Source: JACXVD01 sp020446665 (GTDB taxonomy: Bacteria > Pseudomonadota > Alphaproteobacteria > Sphingomonadales > Sphingomonadaceae). From it: 64,000 nt of DNA. The notes beneath the pieces are model-generated. The model did no database searches. It saw only the letters and a program-made list of their open reading frames with translations, and was not told the origin of the DNA. The stretch lies in contig JAWKXQ010000004.1 of NCBI GenBank assembly GCA_041396905.1, positions 81,979 through 145,978 on the forward strand. Reading direction: 5' to 3'. The translations under genes and the position numbers were made by a program. How positions within the stretch are numbered: the first letter of the stretch is position 1; each line of letters starts with the position of its first letter. Of this stretch, positions 33,821-42,427 are shown piece after piece.

Positions 33821-34942
33821 ATGACCGAACCCCGCAAGATCCTCACCGTTTTCGGCACACGCCCGGAAGCCATCAAGCTTTTCCCGCTCGTCCACGCACT
33901 GGATGCCGATCCGCGCTTTGTCTCGCGTGTCTGTGTCTCGGGCCAGCATCGCGGGATGCTCGATCAGGTGCTGGAAATTGCCGGGATCACCCCGCATCAC
34001 GATCTCGATCTGATGCAGCCCAACCAGACGCTCGACATGCTGACAGCCAATCTGCTCACCGGCATTGGCACGGTGCTGGATGAGGAAAAGCCTGACATTG
34101 TCATCGTGCAGGGTGATACCGCCACGGCCATGTCCGGCGCGCTGGCGGCCTATTACCGCCAGATTCCCGTTGCCCATGTCGAGGCCGGGCTGCGCAGCGG
34201 CAATATCCATCATCCCTGGCCGGAAGAGGTCAATCGCAAGATTGTCGGCAGCTTCGCCGCGCTCCATTTTGCGCCAACGGAAACGGCGGCTGCGGCGCTG
34301 CGGCGCGAGAATGTCGATCACGCCACCGTCCATGTCACCGGCAACACGGTGATCGATGCTCTCTACTGGATTACAGGCCAGATTCGTGAAAATCCGGGCC
34401 TTGCCAGCGGCTTGGCAGAGCTGGAAGCGCGCTTTGCTGGCAAGCGGATCATTGGCGTGACCAGCCACCGGCGCGAGAATTTTGGCGGCGGGATGGAAGC
34501 CATTGCCGATGCCATCACCCGCATTGCCGCGCGTGACGATGTGGCGATGATCTTCCCCGTCCATCTCAACCCCAATGTGCGCAAGGTGATGAATGAACGG
34601 CTGGCAGGCATGGACAATGTCGCGCTGATCGAACCGCTCGACTATCCGCATTTCGCGCGGCTGCTCGACATTTGCACGCTGATGCTGACCGATAGTGGCG
34701 GCGTGCAGGAAGAAGCGCCAGCGCTGGGCAAGCCGGTGCTGGTGATGCGCGAAACGACCGAGCGGCCAGAAGGGGTGGAGGCCGGTACCGCAATGCTGGT
34801 GGGCACGGATGCCGACCGGATCGTGGCCGAATGCACCCGCCTGCTCGACGATGCAGAGGCCTATGCCGCCATGTCGCGCGCGCATAATCCCTTTGGCGAT
34901 GGGCATTCGGTGGAACGGATCGTGGAACTGCTGGCGAAATAA
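33821..34942 (+). CDS. wecB: UDP-N-acetylglucosamine 2-epimerase (non-hydrolysing)
   Basis: A 373-residue GT-B-fold epimerase that converts UDP-GlcNAc to UDP-ManNAc. Signatures include VFGTRPEAIKLFPL at the N-terminus, HVEAGLRSG, SHRRENFG, and the TDSGGVQEEAPALGKPVLVMR and ETTERPEG segments. AAGGGG is placed well before the ATG at 33821. With wecC downstream it supplies UDP-ManNAcA, very likely for the polysaccharide locus that faces it. A hairpin follows the stop. Confidence 0.95.
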   Translation: MTEPRKILTVFGTRPEAIKLFPLVHALDADPRFVSRVCVSGQHRGMLDQVLEIAGITPHHDLDLMQPNQTLDMLTANLLTGIGTVLDEEKPDIVIVQGDTATAMSGALAAYYRQIPVAHVEAGLRSGNIHHPWPEEVNRKIVGSFAALHFAPTETAAAALRRENVDHATVHVTGNTVIDALYWITGQIRENPGLASGLAELEARFAGKRIIGVTSHRRENFGGGMEAIADAITRIAARDDVAMIFPVHLNPNVRKVMNERLAGMDNVALIEPLDYPHFARLLDICTLMLTDSGGVQEEAPALGKPVLVMRETTERPEGVEAGTAMLVGTDADRIVAECTRLLDDAEAYAAMSRAHNPFGDGHSVERIVELLAK

Positions 34943-34966
34943 ATCTTCCTGTTTGCAGGGAGATTT
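34941..34966 (+). terminator. hairpin after wecB
   Basis: The arms AAATCTTCCTG and CAGGGAGATTT pair with one U:G around a TTTG loop, directly at the wecB stop. The following bases are not a strong U tract, so termination may be partial and allow read-through into wecC. Confidence 0.5.
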
Positions 34967-35038
34967 ATCGCATCGTTACCGCTATATTTACCCCTTGCTG
35001 CCAAGGCTTTCCCGGAAAACAACTTCACGGGAAATCCC

Positions 35039-36340
35039 ATGCGCGGCGAAGAAAAACCTCAGGTTTGTGTTATCGGGCTCGGCTATATCGGCCTGCCCAC
35101 GGCGGCGGTAATCGCCCGGGCCAATTGCCCGGTGCTCGGCATTGATGTGTCGGAAAAGGTCGTCGAGACGATCAATCGCGGCGAAATCCACATTGAGGAA
35201 GTCGATCTTGATGGTCTGGTGCGCGGTGTCGTGCAGCGCGGCCTGCTCAAGGCGTCCACCCAGCTGGCCCCGTCCGATGTATTCGTGATCGCCGTGCCGA
35301 CCCCGTTCGAACATGATGGCAAGCATACGCCGGACATTTCCTATGTCATGGCAGCCACCACGGAAATCGCGGCGGTGCTGAAAAAGGGTGACACGATCAT
35401 CCTCGAATCCACTTCGCCGGTGGGCACGACGGAAAAAGTGCGTGACCATATTGCCGGTCTGCGCCCCGATCTGAAGCTGCCCGGCCTGACCAGTGATACG
35501 CCGGACGTGGCGATTGCCTATTGCCCCGAACGCGTTCTGCCGGGCAGGATTCTGGAAGAGCTGACCAATAATGACCGCTCCATCGGCGGCATTACCCCGC
35601 GCTGCGCGCGCAAGGCGCTGGCCTTCTACAAGCGTTTCGTGCGCGGCACTTGCGTGACCACCGATGCCCGCAGCGCGGAGATGTGCAAGCTGGTGGAAAA
35701 CAGCTTCCGCGATGTGAATATCGCCTTTGCCAACGAGCTTTCGATGATTTCCGACCAGATGGGTCTGGATGTGTGGGAAGTGATCCGGCTGGCCAATCGC
35801 CATCCGCGCGTCAATATCCTCCAGCCCGGCCCCGGCGTCGGCGGCCATTGCATCGCGGTGGACCCGTGGTTCATCGTCCATGGCGCGCCCGAGCAGGCGA
35901 AAATGATCAAGTCTGCGCGCGACATCAATGATGCCAAGATGCACCATGTCGTCGCCCGTGCGAGCGAGCTGGTGGAAGCCAATCCGAACGCCAAAGTCGC
36001 CTGTCTGGGCCTGGCCTTCAAAGCCAATATTGACGATTTCCGCGAAAGCCCGGCGCGCTTTGTCGCCTCGCGGCTGGCCCAGCAATTTGGCGAGAGGATC
36101 AAGATCGTCGAGCCCTATGCTGCTGAACTGCCGAAGGAATTTGACGGCACCGGGGCGGAATTGATCGACATTGACAGCGCGCTGGAAGAATGCGGCGTGC
36201 TGATCGTGCTGGTCGATCACGATGTCTTCCGCGTGATCCCGCATGAGGAACGCGCCGGAGCCGCCGTCTACGATACGCGCGGCATCTGGCCCGATGCGCA
36301 ATTGGTGCCGGACAAGCCCGGATTGCGTCTCGCAAGCTGA
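35039..36340 (+). CDS. wecC: UDP-N-acetyl-D-mannosamine dehydrogenase
   Basis: A 433-residue NAD-dependent dehydrogenase that oxidises UDP-ManNAc to UDP-ManNAcA. It has the Rossmann motif VIGLGYIGLPTAAVIAR near residue 10, the catalytic Cys in the PGPGVGGHCIAVDPWF loop, and the LGLAFKANIDDFRESPA segment of UDP-sugar dehydrogenases. The start is the ATG at 35039. The wecB-wecC pair reads toward the leftward polysaccharide operon, with an interspersed repeat between them. Confidence 0.93.
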   Translation: MRGEEKPQVCVIGLGYIGLPTAAVIARANCPVLGIDVSEKVVETINRGEIHIEEVDLDGLVRGVVQRGLLKASTQLAPSDVFVIAVPTPFEHDGKHTPDISYVMAATTEIAAVLKKGDTIILESTSPVGTTEKVRDHIAGLRPDLKLPGLTSDTPDVAIAYCPERVLPGRILEELTNNDRSIGGITPRCARKALAFYKRFVRGTCVTTDARSAEMCKLVENSFRDVNIAFANELSMISDQMGLDVWEVIRLANRHPRVNILQPGPGVGGHCIAVDPWFIVHGAPEQAKMIKSARDINDAKMHHVVARASELVEANPNAKVACLGLAFKANIDDFRESPARFVASRLAQQFGERIKIVEPYAAELPKEFDGTGAELIDIDSALEECGVLIVLVDHDVFRVIPHEERAGAAVYDTRGIWPDAQLVPDKPGLRLAS

Positions 36341-36352
36341 ACGTTCCATGCC

Positions 36353-36450
36353 TCGTCATTGCGATCCCGGCCTTGGGCCGGGGGAAGCAATCCAGAGCGT
36401 AACGCGGGACGCCCTGGATTGCCGCGTCGCTTCGCTCCTCGCAATGACGA
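36353..36450. repeat. nested palindromic intergenic repeat (REP-like)
   Basis: A 98-base element between the convergent wecC and GT2 genes. Outer arms TCGTCATTGCGA (36353-36364) and TCGCAATGACGA (36439-36450) are perfect, and an inner pair GCAATCCAG / CTGGATTGC (36387-36395, 36414-36422) is nested in it. The CGTCATTGCGA...GCAATCCAG order is that of a widespread alphaproteobacterial intergenic repeat. It may act as a bidirectional terminator. Confidence 0.75.
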
Positions 36451-36469
36451 ACGATTTTGGTTGTCCAAC

Positions 36470-37249
36470 CTAGATATATTTCACCGTTCTGGCGAAGCCG
36501 GGCACATGGCGGCGCAGCACGCCGTTGAGCCCGTATAGCGCCAGCATAGCGGCGGCATGCGGGGCGGACAGGCCCTGCTGCTCGCGATACATGGCCCAGG
36601 CATATCGCGCGAGCCCCGCCTTGTTGCGCGAGAGCGACCCCTCGCGCAGGCGATAGCGGGCAAGCACTTCGTCGAGCCCTAGCGCAGGCCCGCCAATGCG
36701 GATCAGTTCCAGCCATGTCGCCCAGTCCTGCCGCTTGCGCAATTCGGGCATGAAGACCTTGCCGGTCGCCTGCGTGTCATAAATTGCCGTCAGGCACCCG
36801 ATCACGCAGCAGCGCAGGATCAGCCCGCGCCCGGCCTCGCGCGGCACCGGCAGGCGGCGCAGAATCTCGCCGCTTTCGCTGATTTCCTCATAGGCGGAAT
36901 AGGAGAAACCCGCGCCGGTCTCTTGCATGAAACCCAGCTGGCGGCTCAGCTTGTGCGGCAGCCAGAGATCATCGCTGTCGAGAAAGGCGATATAGCGGCC
37001 GCGCGCGCGATCAATGGCGATATTGCGCGCCCGTGCGACCCCGCCATTCACCTCCAGCCGATGCACCTGCACGCGCGGATCGCCTTGCGCGGCCTCCAGT
37101 GCCGCCAGATCATCGCGCAGCGGTGAGCAATCATCCACCACCACCAGCTCCCAGTCCTCAAACTCCTGTGCCCGCACAGAGCGCACGGCATCGCCGATAA
37201 AGGGCGCCGTGTTGTGTGCTGGCATAACGATCGAGACGAGAGGCTTCAT
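36470..37249 (-). CDS. GT2-family glycosyltransferase
   Basis: A 259-residue inverting GT-A glycosyltransferase. It has SIVMPAHNTAPFIGDAVRSV at the N-terminus, the DDCS and FLDSDDLW (DxD) donor-metal motifs near residues 40 and 95, and a KRQDWATWLELIR segment matching the catalytic-base region. Soluble or peripheral, with no membrane segments. It is the last gene of the polysaccharide operon; the start overlaps the upstream stop (ATGA). Donor and acceptor unknown. Confidence 0.9.
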   Translation of the reverse strand: MKPLVSIVMPAHNTAPFIGDAVRSVRAQEFEDWELVVVDDCSPLRDDLAALEAAQGDPRVQVHRLEVNGGVARARNIAIDRARGRYIAFLDSDDLWLPHKLSRQLGFMQETGAGFSYSAYEEISESGEILRRLPVPREAGRGLILRCCVIGCLTAIYDTQATGKVFMPELRKRQDWATWLELIRIGGPALGLDEVLARYRLREGSLSRNKAGLARYAWAMYREQQGLSAPHAAAMLALYGLNGVLRRHVPGFARTVKYI

Positions 37250-38346
37250 ACCGGCGCGCTCCTATGCGGGGCGAAAGGAAAAACGGGCCGGGCCAGCGCG
37301 CGATATTGCGCCGCCAGCACCACCGGAAAGGCGAGCACGGCAAAATTGTCAGACAAATCGCCGGAGAAAAGCGCGCCGATCAGGATCACCAGCAGCGGGA
37401 AGTAGAACAGCCAGCGCGTGTGCCGGGCGATCCAGAAACTCGCCAGCACTAATGACGCCAACATCAGACCGTAAAACCCATGAAAAACATAGAGTTCCAG
37501 CGGCATATTATGCGGATAGGGGCTGCGCGCTGTCCAGGCGAAGGCCAGGTCGCGATAATCGAGGCCCCACCAGCCCGGCTCTGATCCCGCCAGCTTGCTC
37601 CATCCCACCAGCCGGTCGTCGCGGTCGAGATTTTCCAGCTTGTAGAGCACCCGCGAAATGAGGTTGGAATCGAGCACTGCCTGCCAGTTAAGCGCAAGCA
37701 GCGCAGCGCCAGCCGCCAGCAGAATGGCCCCGGCAGAACGCAGCATGCGCCACAGGCTTGTCCGCGCGAAATAGAGCGCGGCGGCAAACACGCCCAGCGC
37801 CCCGACCGACCCGGTGAGCATCATCGCCCCGGCGCTCAGGCCCGCAAAACCAAGTGAAAACCGCGCTTGCCAGCCACTCACGCTGCCCAGCCGCAACAGG
37901 GCGATGATGAAGCCAGTGCCGAAAAAGCGATAGAGCATGTTGGGGCCGAACAGCGACACCATCCGCCCTTCCTCGATCCTTGCGCTGGCGAGCAGCAGCA
38001 ATGTGAAGCCCGCAAGCAGCATGTCATTGGCAAAGGGCCAACGTGCCTCGCGCTCGCGCAGCAGCAGGATGGCGAGCAATGCCGCCTTCCACGGCCAAAG
38101 CCAGTAGAGCTCAAAATAGGGGATGCCGATCTCTGGCGCGCGCATCGCCAGCGGCACCAGAGCGAGCAGCGCCAGCCACAGGCCGAACCCTCCGCCAGCC
38201 GCGCCAAGCCGAGGATCGCGCAGGAAAATTACCAGCCCCACCGGTACGGCGAGGATGAGAAAGATGTCGAACCCGCCCAATGTGGCATTGCCCGCCAGGG
38301 CAGCGATGCACAGGAAGAAAGCGGTGAAATTGGGCCGTCCGATCAT
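37246..38346 (-). CDS. polytopic membrane protein, Wzy-like polymerase or ligase candidate
   Basis: A 366-residue integral membrane protein with about ten hydrophobic helices and a large periplasmic loop near residues 225-300 (LDRDDRLVGWSKLAGSEPGWWGLDYRDLAFAW in part, then SPYPHNMPLELYVFHGFYG). A big late loop followed by an H-N-x-x-L-E type motif is typical of O-antigen polymerases/ligases. It is the second such protein in the locus, the other being at 43132. Both ends overlap neighbours by four bases. Sequence cannot tell polymerase from ligase. Confidence 0.7.
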   Translation of the reverse strand: MIGRPNFTAFFLCIAALAGNATLGGFDIFLILAVPVGLVIFLRDPRLGAAGGGFGLWLALLALVPLAMRAPEIGIPYFELYWLWPWKAALLAILLLREREARWPFANDMLLAGFTLLLLASARIEEGRMVSLFGPNMLYRFFGTGFIIALLRLGSVSGWQARFSLGFAGLSAGAMMLTGSVGALGVFAAALYFARTSLWRMLRSAGAILLAAGAALLALNWQAVLDSNLISRVLYKLENLDRDDRLVGWSKLAGSEPGWWGLDYRDLAFAWTARSPYPHNMPLELYVFHGFYGLMLASLVLASFWIARHTRWLFYFPLLVILIGALFSGDLSDNFAVLAFPVVLAAQYRALARPVFPFAPHRSAPV

Positions 38347-39026
38347 GGCGCAAGCCTCGCCAGCAAGGGCACCAGCGCCAGCGCCGCGAGCAGGCGCATG
38401 ACAAAGGCCCAGGCGATAAAGGGGCGGATCGCCTCGCTTCCCCGGTCGATCAGATCGGCCACGCGCTGTTCAACCAGAAACACATTCACCAGCGTGAACA
38501 CGGTGTTGAACAGAAATCCCGAATTGGCGAAGGTCAGCCGCAATTGCGGATGCGTCGCGCTCCAGATCATTGGCACGGTCAGCCCGGCATAGCCGAAAAG
38601 CGCAGCGATAAAGGCTCCGGCCAGCGCCAATTTCTCGCCGCGCCCGAATCCGCCATGCGGCGCAAACAGCTCACGCGCGGGAATGCCGGGATTGAGCTTG
38701 TGCGCATAGACCGCGAACAACGCGACATTGGCCAGCGCCATCGCAGCGATCACGGTGGCGAGGCCCTGGGCAATGGCAGGGGCGGCCAGCCCGCTATCAA
38801 TCGCCAGCGCAATGAAGAAGAAATAGGTCACCGCGCCAAAGCGGTTGCCCACCACCAGCTTCATCGCGTTGTTGTATCCTGTCGCCACCGCGCCGCGCCG
38901 CGCGCCGTGATATTTCGCCAGCAATTGTGCCTGCTCAAACAGGATCGCGACAAACAGCCCGCAACAGGCGAGCGCGAAAAGCGGCCCCGCATGCGGGCCG
39001 AGCAGCTCGGGCAAGCGCTCGATCAC
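38343..39026 (-). CDS. small polytopic membrane protein, Amj (DUF2837)-like flippase candidate
   Basis: A 227-residue protein with about six hydrophobic helices. The start is a GTG at 39024-39026 that overlaps the upstream stop (GTGA). The first 70 residues contain an FEQAQLLAKYHGARRGAVAT segment and a later RFG...ALAID; the last 80 contain SGFLFNTVFTLVNVFLVEQ, ADLIDRG and RLLAALALVPLLA. Placed beside my recollection of the Bacillus Amj (alternative lipid II flippase) these blocks align with matching Glu, GAR-G, RF, ID, SG--N---T and RL residues. That is from memory and has not been searched. No Wzx is present in the operon, so it could flip the lipid-linked repeat unit. Confidence 0.55.
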   Translation of the reverse strand: MIERLPELLGPHAGPLFALACCGLFVAILFEQAQLLAKYHGARRGAVATGYNNAMKLVVGNRFGAVTYFFFIALAIDSGLAAPAIAQGLATVIAAMALANVALFAVYAHKLNPGIPARELFAPHGGFGRGEKLALAGAFIAALFGYAGLTVPMIWSATHPQLRLTFANSGFLFNTVFTLVNVFLVEQRVADLIDRGSEAIRPFIAWAFVMRLLAALALVPLLARLAP

Positions 39027-40243
39027 GGAGCAATCCGCTCCAGCGTGATGGCATCGAGCGCGATTTCGCGCCGTTCGTTGCTGGTGCTGCGCGCAAGAAC
39101 GATATCCAGCGCGACATAGCGACAGGCCTCGCTCACGCGCAGAATGCCCGCTTGTCGGTTGGATGTGACGGGCAGGGCAGCGAGTGCCCCGCGCTGCCCG
39201 CCGCGCATGCAATTGGCCGCCAATTGCACGCCGTCACCCTGCGCTTCTATCCCTGCAACAAGCGTGTAGCTGAGCCGATAGCTGCCGGGTGCCAGCACTA
39301 CCAGCTGGCTCGCCGCGATCCCTTCGGCTTGCGGTGCGGCGCTCAGGCTCAGGACGCTCCGGTCAAGCAAGACCGCATGATCCGCACCGGGGAAGAGCCG
39401 CCAGTCAAACGGCCGACCCTCCGGCTCCTGTGCAAACTGCCCATTGCGCAGGCCAGACCCGCCGAAGCCGGGCACCACGCGCTGCGCCAGCTTCTCGGCC
39501 TGCGCATAGCGTCCCTGATTGACCAGTGCCTGCAAGATGAATTCATCATTGCGCCGCTGAGTCGCATCCTGTGCCTGCCCACGCGCCAGCCGCAGCGCGA
39601 CAAGATTGTCGAAACCGGGCGGGAATTTCGCCGCCTCCTGCCAGAATTGTTCCGCCCAGTCCGGCTCCTGATCGAGCAAGGCGGCGATATTCGGGCGGGC
39701 CTCATCCAGCGCCAGCAGCTGCACGAATTGCTGCATCAGCGCCGGGCGCAATTGCGGCTCCAGCTTCATGATCGCGTCAAAATGGGCAAAGGCAGCGGGA
39801 TAATCGCGTGCCATCACCCCCTCCTGCATCAACCATAGCCGCACAGCCGGATCGCGGCGGCTGAGGCTGAGCGAGAGGCGCATCAGGCTCGCAGCCTCGT
39901 CCGGAGCGGCTGCTTGCCGCGCCAGTGCGATATTGCGCAGCGCCTGCGCTGCAGTGGGTTCAGCGCGCAGCACGGCAAGCGACGTCGCTTCCATTCCGGC
40001 GGCATCCTGCGGGCGCATGGCGGCACCGGGCTGCAAGGCGTCATCGCCCAGCGTCCCGCCGGAAATCCGCTCCAGCGCCAGCGCGTCACCCGGCCAGAGG
40101 CTGGCGGCCTGTGCCGGGGCACTCTGGCGCAGCACTGCCCCCGCTGCTAGCAGCGCAGAAAGCATCGCCAGCCCGGCCGCGACTGAACCTATGGCGGCCA
40201 GCAATGGCGCAGGAGGCAGGCGCGTTTCAGCCTTCGCTGCCAT
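39023..40243 (-). CDS. membrane-anchored, TPR-like protein of the polysaccharide operon
   Basis: A protein of about 406 residues with one N-terminal membrane helix (LLAAIGSVAAGLAMLSALLAAG). A periplasmic helical region follows, whose repeats look TPR-like (for example QALRNIALARQAAAPDEAASLM and FILQALVNQGRYAQAEKLAQRV), and then a C-terminal beta-rich domain of about 150 residues (GSYRLSYTLVAG, CRYVALDIVLARS). I recognise no named family. The start is ambiguous: the end of the kinase gene supplies several in-frame ATGs inside a six-base repeat; I chose 40243. It may be a scaffold for the export or polymerisation machinery. Confidence 0.6.
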   Translation of the reverse strand: MAAKAETRLPPAPLLAAIGSVAAGLAMLSALLAAGAVLRQSAPAQAASLWPGDALALERISGGTLGDDALQPGAAMRPQDAAGMEATSLAVLRAEPTAAQALRNIALARQAAAPDEAASLMRLSLSLSRRDPAVRLWLMQEGVMARDYPAAFAHFDAIMKLEPQLRPALMQQFVQLLALDEARPNIAALLDQEPDWAEQFWQEAAKFPPGFDNLVALRLARGQAQDATQRRNDEFILQALVNQGRYAQAEKLAQRVVPGFGGSGLRNGQFAQEPEGRPFDWRLFPGADHAVLLDRSVLSLSAAPQAEGIAASQLVVLAPGSYRLSYTLVAGIEAQGDGVQLAANCMRGGQRGALAALPVTSNRQAGILRVSEACRYVALDIVLARSTSNERREIALDAITLERIAP

Positions 40244-42416
40244 AGCCATATCCATAGCCGTAGCCATAACCATAGCCGTGCTGGGCATTGCGGCGGTCGA
40301 GCTTGGTGACGGCAAAGCCGGCAATCTCGCCCTGCGCCTGACGGATCCGGCCTACGGCCTGTCTTATCGCGCTGACATGGGTGCGATTGGCTTCGCTCAC
40401 AAACACCACAGCCTGCACTGCCTTGCCCAGCACCGGCGCATCGGCGAGGCCCAGAACGGGCGGCGCGTCAATCACGACATGGTCATAATGGACGCGCGCA
40501 GCCTCCAGCATGTCCATTAGCCGCCCATTGAGCAGCAGGCTGGCAGCATTGGGCGGCGGCGGACCTGCCCCGACCAGCGCGAAAGGCCAGTCCTGCACGG
40601 TCTCTGCCACATCCCTCAATTGCGCTTGCCCGGCCAGGATCTGGCTCAATCCGCTTTCCTGCCGATGGCCGAGCAAGGCCCCGAGCGAAGGATTGCGCAT
40701 ATCCGCATCGACCAGCAGCACCCGCCGCCCGCTCTCGCCCAGCAGCCGGGCAATGGCGATGGCGGCATGGCTCTTGCCTTCATTGGGCATGGTGCTGGTC
40801 ACCAGCAGCGATGCGGGCACGCCATCGCCGGTGAGCAATTCGAGATTGCTCCGCATGGCCAGCCAAGCCTCGTGGATCGGCGACTTTCGGTCCGCCAGCT
40901 CATCCAGCGGGCTTTCGCTTTCCGCTTCGGGGATGGCCCCCAGCAAGGGCGCGCCGAACAATTCCTCTACCTTGGCCGGATCGCGCAAGGTCCGGTCGAG
41001 ATTGGTGCGCAGGAAGATGAAGCCCCCCGCCAGCGCCAGCCCGGCCAGCAGCGAGAGCCCCAGATTGACCAGCGCGCGCGGGCTGGAGGGGAAGCGCGGG
41101 ATCGCAGCCGCGTCAATCACTGCGACATTACTCTTGTCGATATCGGAAACGCCCAGCTCCTTGTAGCGCTGCAGCAGAGCCTCATAAAGCGCGCGGTTGG
41201 TGTCCACTTCGCGCTGATAGATGCTGTATTGGATCGAATCCCCACGCTCGGCGGTGACTTGCGATTTCAGACCCTGCACGCGGGCCTTCAGCGCGGCCTC
41301 CTGCTGCGCGGCGGCGCGATATTCCGCCGCAGCCCCGCTGCGTTCGCGGCTTTCCTCGCGGGCTATGGCGCGGTTCAGCGTGGCGACTTGCTCCGCCGTA
41401 GCGCGCGCTTCGGGATAGCCGGGCTCGAACCTTGTCATCAGTTCGGCATAGCGCGCCTCGGCCAGCGCCTTCTCACGGCGCAAGGCCGCCAGCGCCTGAC
41501 TCTCCGCGCTGCCCGCTTCGGCAATATCGCCTTGCCGATAGCGTGCCTCGGCTTCGATCCGGCGGGCCGTGGCAGAAGCAAGCGCAGCGTTCAGCGCTTC
41601 GAGATCAGCGGTTGCGACAGTCCGCCCTGCCAGCGTCCGCCCCTCGCTATCCTTGCTTTCTGCCAGCGGCACGATCCCCGTCTGCCCGGCATAGGCAACC
41701 AGCTGGCGCTCGGAATCCTCCAGCTTTTCCTTAAGTGCCGCCAGCCGTGTTTCCAGAAATGCGCGCGCCCGTTCGGAAGAGGAAAAGCGCCGCGCCAGCC
41801 CGGCTTCGACAAATTGCTCGACCCAGGCATTGGCCACGCGCGCGGAGAATTTCGGATCGGGGCTGGAATAGAGCACATCGACCAGCGCCGAGCCTTTGAC
41901 CGGGCGAATGCGTAGCCGTTCCAGCAGCAATTCTGCCGCCAGTTCCTGCCGGAATGCCAGCGCAGTGGTGCTGTTCTGCAGCAGTGCCGGCAATTCGGCA
42001 TAGCGCGCTTCAGGATCGACCCCATGCATGGCGAAAAACGCATCATCCTGCGCCAGTTGCAACGCATTGGCGACGCGCAAACCCAGCGAATCCGCTTCCA
42101 GCAGCGCATATTGAGTCTCGTAAAATTCGAGATTCTGCAGGTAATCATCGCCCTGCACCCCTTCGACCTGCGTCACATTATCGGTGGGCCGGGTGATCTC
42201 GACCCGCGTTTCCGCGGTATAGAGCCGGGTGGAAAGCAGCACAGAGACCAGCCCCGCCAGCAGCGCCAGCGCGCAGATGATCGCCACGGCTTTCCAATGC
42301 TCGCGCAGCAAGTGCCAGTAATGGGCGAGGATCGGTGGCGTGGAATCGTCACGCGGTCTGTCCCCGTTTGGGGGGGTGGCGAGCGGCTGGAACGCTTCGA
42401 AATTCTGGCGGTTCAT
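40227..42416 (-). CDS. Wzc-like polysaccharide tyrosine autokinase
   Basis: A 729-residue fusion of a Wzz-type chain-length domain and a BY-kinase. Two membrane helices (about residues 45 and 440) flank a periplasmic coiled-coil part. The cytoplasmic kinase has Walker A TSTMPNEGKSHAA, Walker A' RVLLVDADMRNP and Walker B HVVIDAPPVLGLADA. The C-terminus is a tail of six Gly-Tyr units, which fits the Tyr cluster that BY-kinases autophosphorylate. I took the ATG at 42414-42416; a TTG at 42431 overlapping the wza stop is possible. It controls chain length and export together with the Wza-like protein upstream. Confidence 0.92.
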   Translation of the reverse strand: MNRQNFEAFQPLATPPNGDRPRDDSTPPILAHYWHLLREHWKAVAIICALALLAGLVSVLLSTRLYTAETRVEITRPTDNVTQVEGVQGDDYLQNLEFYETQYALLEADSLGLRVANALQLAQDDAFFAMHGVDPEARYAELPALLQNSTTALAFRQELAAELLLERLRIRPVKGSALVDVLYSSPDPKFSARVANAWVEQFVEAGLARRFSSSERARAFLETRLAALKEKLEDSERQLVAYAGQTGIVPLAESKDSEGRTLAGRTVATADLEALNAALASATARRIEAEARYRQGDIAEAGSAESQALAALRREKALAEARYAELMTRFEPGYPEARATAEQVATLNRAIAREESRERSGAAAEYRAAAQQEAALKARVQGLKSQVTAERGDSIQYSIYQREVDTNRALYEALLQRYKELGVSDIDKSNVAVIDAAAIPRFPSSPRALVNLGLSLLAGLALAGGFIFLRTNLDRTLRDPAKVEELFGAPLLGAIPEAESESPLDELADRKSPIHEAWLAMRSNLELLTGDGVPASLLVTSTMPNEGKSHAAIAIARLLGESGRRVLLVDADMRNPSLGALLGHRQESGLSQILAGQAQLRDVAETVQDWPFALVGAGPPPPNAASLLLNGRLMDMLEAARVHYDHVVIDAPPVLGLADAPVLGKAVQAVVFVSEANRTHVSAIRQAVGRIRQAQGEIAGFAVTKLDRRNAQHGYGYGYGYGYGYGSEG
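40239..40277 (-). repeat. six-base tandem repeat coding the Gly-Tyr tail
   Basis: A run of six GGNTAY units codes the Gly-Tyr tail of the kinase. In the +1 frame the same run reads ATGG and gives five ATG codons, which are candidate starts of the next gene. Repeat slippage in six-base steps would keep both frames. Confidence 0.9.
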
Positions 42417-42427
42417 CGCGGCCCCGC

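Noticed and set aside
40239..40277. Short repeats that could suggest a CRISPR
   Set aside because: Six-base units in frame in a kinase gene; no spacers.
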